5,194 nt of DNA from an uncultured Clostridia bacterium. GTDB lineage: Bacteria > Bacillota > Clostridia > Oscillospirales > Oscillospiraceae. The position numbers and the translations under genes were made by a program. The notes under the pieces are model-generated. The model was not told the DNA's origin. It worked only from the letters and a program-made list of their open reading frames with translations, and made no database searches. Each line of letters begins with the position of its first letter. Position 1 is the first letter of the stretch. The stretch covers positions 1 through 5,194 of the forward strand of contig CAMWSZ010000249.1 of the NCBI GenBank assembly GCA_947177005.1. The letters are read 5' to 3'. Of the stretch, positions 4,935 through 5,194 are shown piece after piece.

Positions 4935-4970
4935 TAAGCTGCGCCGCACTGCTCAGCAGTGCGGCGCTTA
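4935..4970 (-). terminator. rpmE terminator hairpin
   Basis: GCGCCGCACTG (4941-4951) pairs perfectly with CAGTGCGGCGC (4957-4967) around a 5-nt loop, and TAAG/CTTA can extend the stem past a 2-nt bulge. It lies about 9 nt after the rpmE stop. The minus-strand sequence that follows (CTTATATCTTAC) is only moderately T-rich, so some readthrough into hflX is plausible. Confidence 0.75.
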
Positions 4971-4976
4971 ATGGAC

Positions 4977-5177
4977 TCACTTGAGGCCGAATTTTTTGTT
5001 GAACCTGGCCACACGTCCGCCGGTATCGACGAGCTTCTGTTTGCCCGTGAAGAATGGGTGACACTTCGAGCAGACTTCCACGCGGATATCTTTCTTTGTG
5101 GAACCTGTCTCAATTACATTACCGCAGGCGCATTTAATAGTAGTCTGCTGATAATTGGGATGGATACCTTCCTTCAT
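4977..5177 (-). CDS. rpmE: Ribosomal protein L31, zinc-binding type A
   Basis: The 66-residue protein is a full-length bL31 of the 50S subunit, which helps form a bridge to the 30S subunit. It begins MKEGIHPNYQ as in Bacillus L31. Four cysteines, Cys16 and Cys18 in KCACGN and Cys36 and Cys39 in CSKCHPFFTG, mark the zinc-containing C+ form that is replaced by a cysteine-free paralogue under zinc starvation in some bacteria. It ends in RVARFNKKFGLK, as expected. AGAGGTGA (5187-5194) at the edge of the window is its ribosome binding site, 9 nt from ATG. The promoter lies outside the window. A strong hairpin follows the stop, and hflX lies further downstream on the same strand. Confidence 0.97.
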   Translation of the reverse strand: MKEGIHPNYQQTTIKCACGNVIETGSTKKDIRVEVCSKCHPFFTGKQKLVDTGGRVARFNKKFGLK

Positions 5178-5194
5178 TGCTCTTGTTCACCTCT

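Noticed and set aside
4859..5113. An 84-codon minus-strand open frame over rpmE
   Set aside because: It is the out-of-frame shadow of rpmE running through the terminator hairpin.
1..5194. tRNA, rRNA, CRISPR array or riboswitch
   Set aside because: No tandem spaced repeats, no tRNA-like cloverleaf or rRNA sequence, and no recognised riboswitch core in the short non-coding gaps.

Overview
The window looks like chromosomal DNA of a Gram-positive Firmicute, most likely a gut-type clostridium of the Oscillospiraceae/Clostridium cluster IV kind. The basis is a zinc-binding L31 of Bacillus/Clostridium type, strong AGGAGG-like ribosome binding sites, moderately GC-rich genes with short gaps, and a small XRE regulator. 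The genus is inference. Almost all coding is on the minus strand.

Layout, left to right. Positions 1-60 carry the last 19 codons of a plus-strand gene, followed at once by a hairpin terminator (63-106) that could also stop minus-strand transcription. Positions 142-795 hold the most interesting object: an AT-rich unit of about 636 bp (151-786) with 25-bp terminal inverted repeats (22/25 matching), flanked by a perfect 9-bp direct repeat ATATTAAAA (142-150 and 787-795). Its only gene, on the minus strand with its own promoter, encodes a protein I read as an Imm51-type immunity protein. No transposase and no toxin is present, so it resembles a MITE-like cassette that carries an orphan immunity gene. 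It appears to have landed just behind the threonine aldolase gene, separating that gene from the terminator at 63-106.

Positions 801-3260 are a tight minus-strand gene row, in transcription order: XRE regulator, GNAT N-acetyltransferase, YigZ/IMPACT-family protein, low-specificity L-threonine aldolase. Gaps are 14 nt, an 8-nt overlap and 15 nt, so it is very likely an operon. Divergent from it, a well-formed sigma-A promoter (3270-3298) with an inverted repeat between its -35 and -10 boxes drives a small unrecognised plus-strand gene (3349-3591). The last 46 nt of that gene lie antisense over the 3' end of hflX.

Positions 3546-5177 hold hflX (ribosome-associated GTPase) downstream of rpmE (ribosomal protein L31), both on the minus strand. 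Between them lie the rpmE terminator hairpin and a leader with a nested dyad and a 10-bp palindrome. These two genes are translation and ribosome-maintenance functions. The row at 801-3260 is a mixed metabolic/modification set headed by a regulator. The immunity cassette is the accessory, probably acquired, part.
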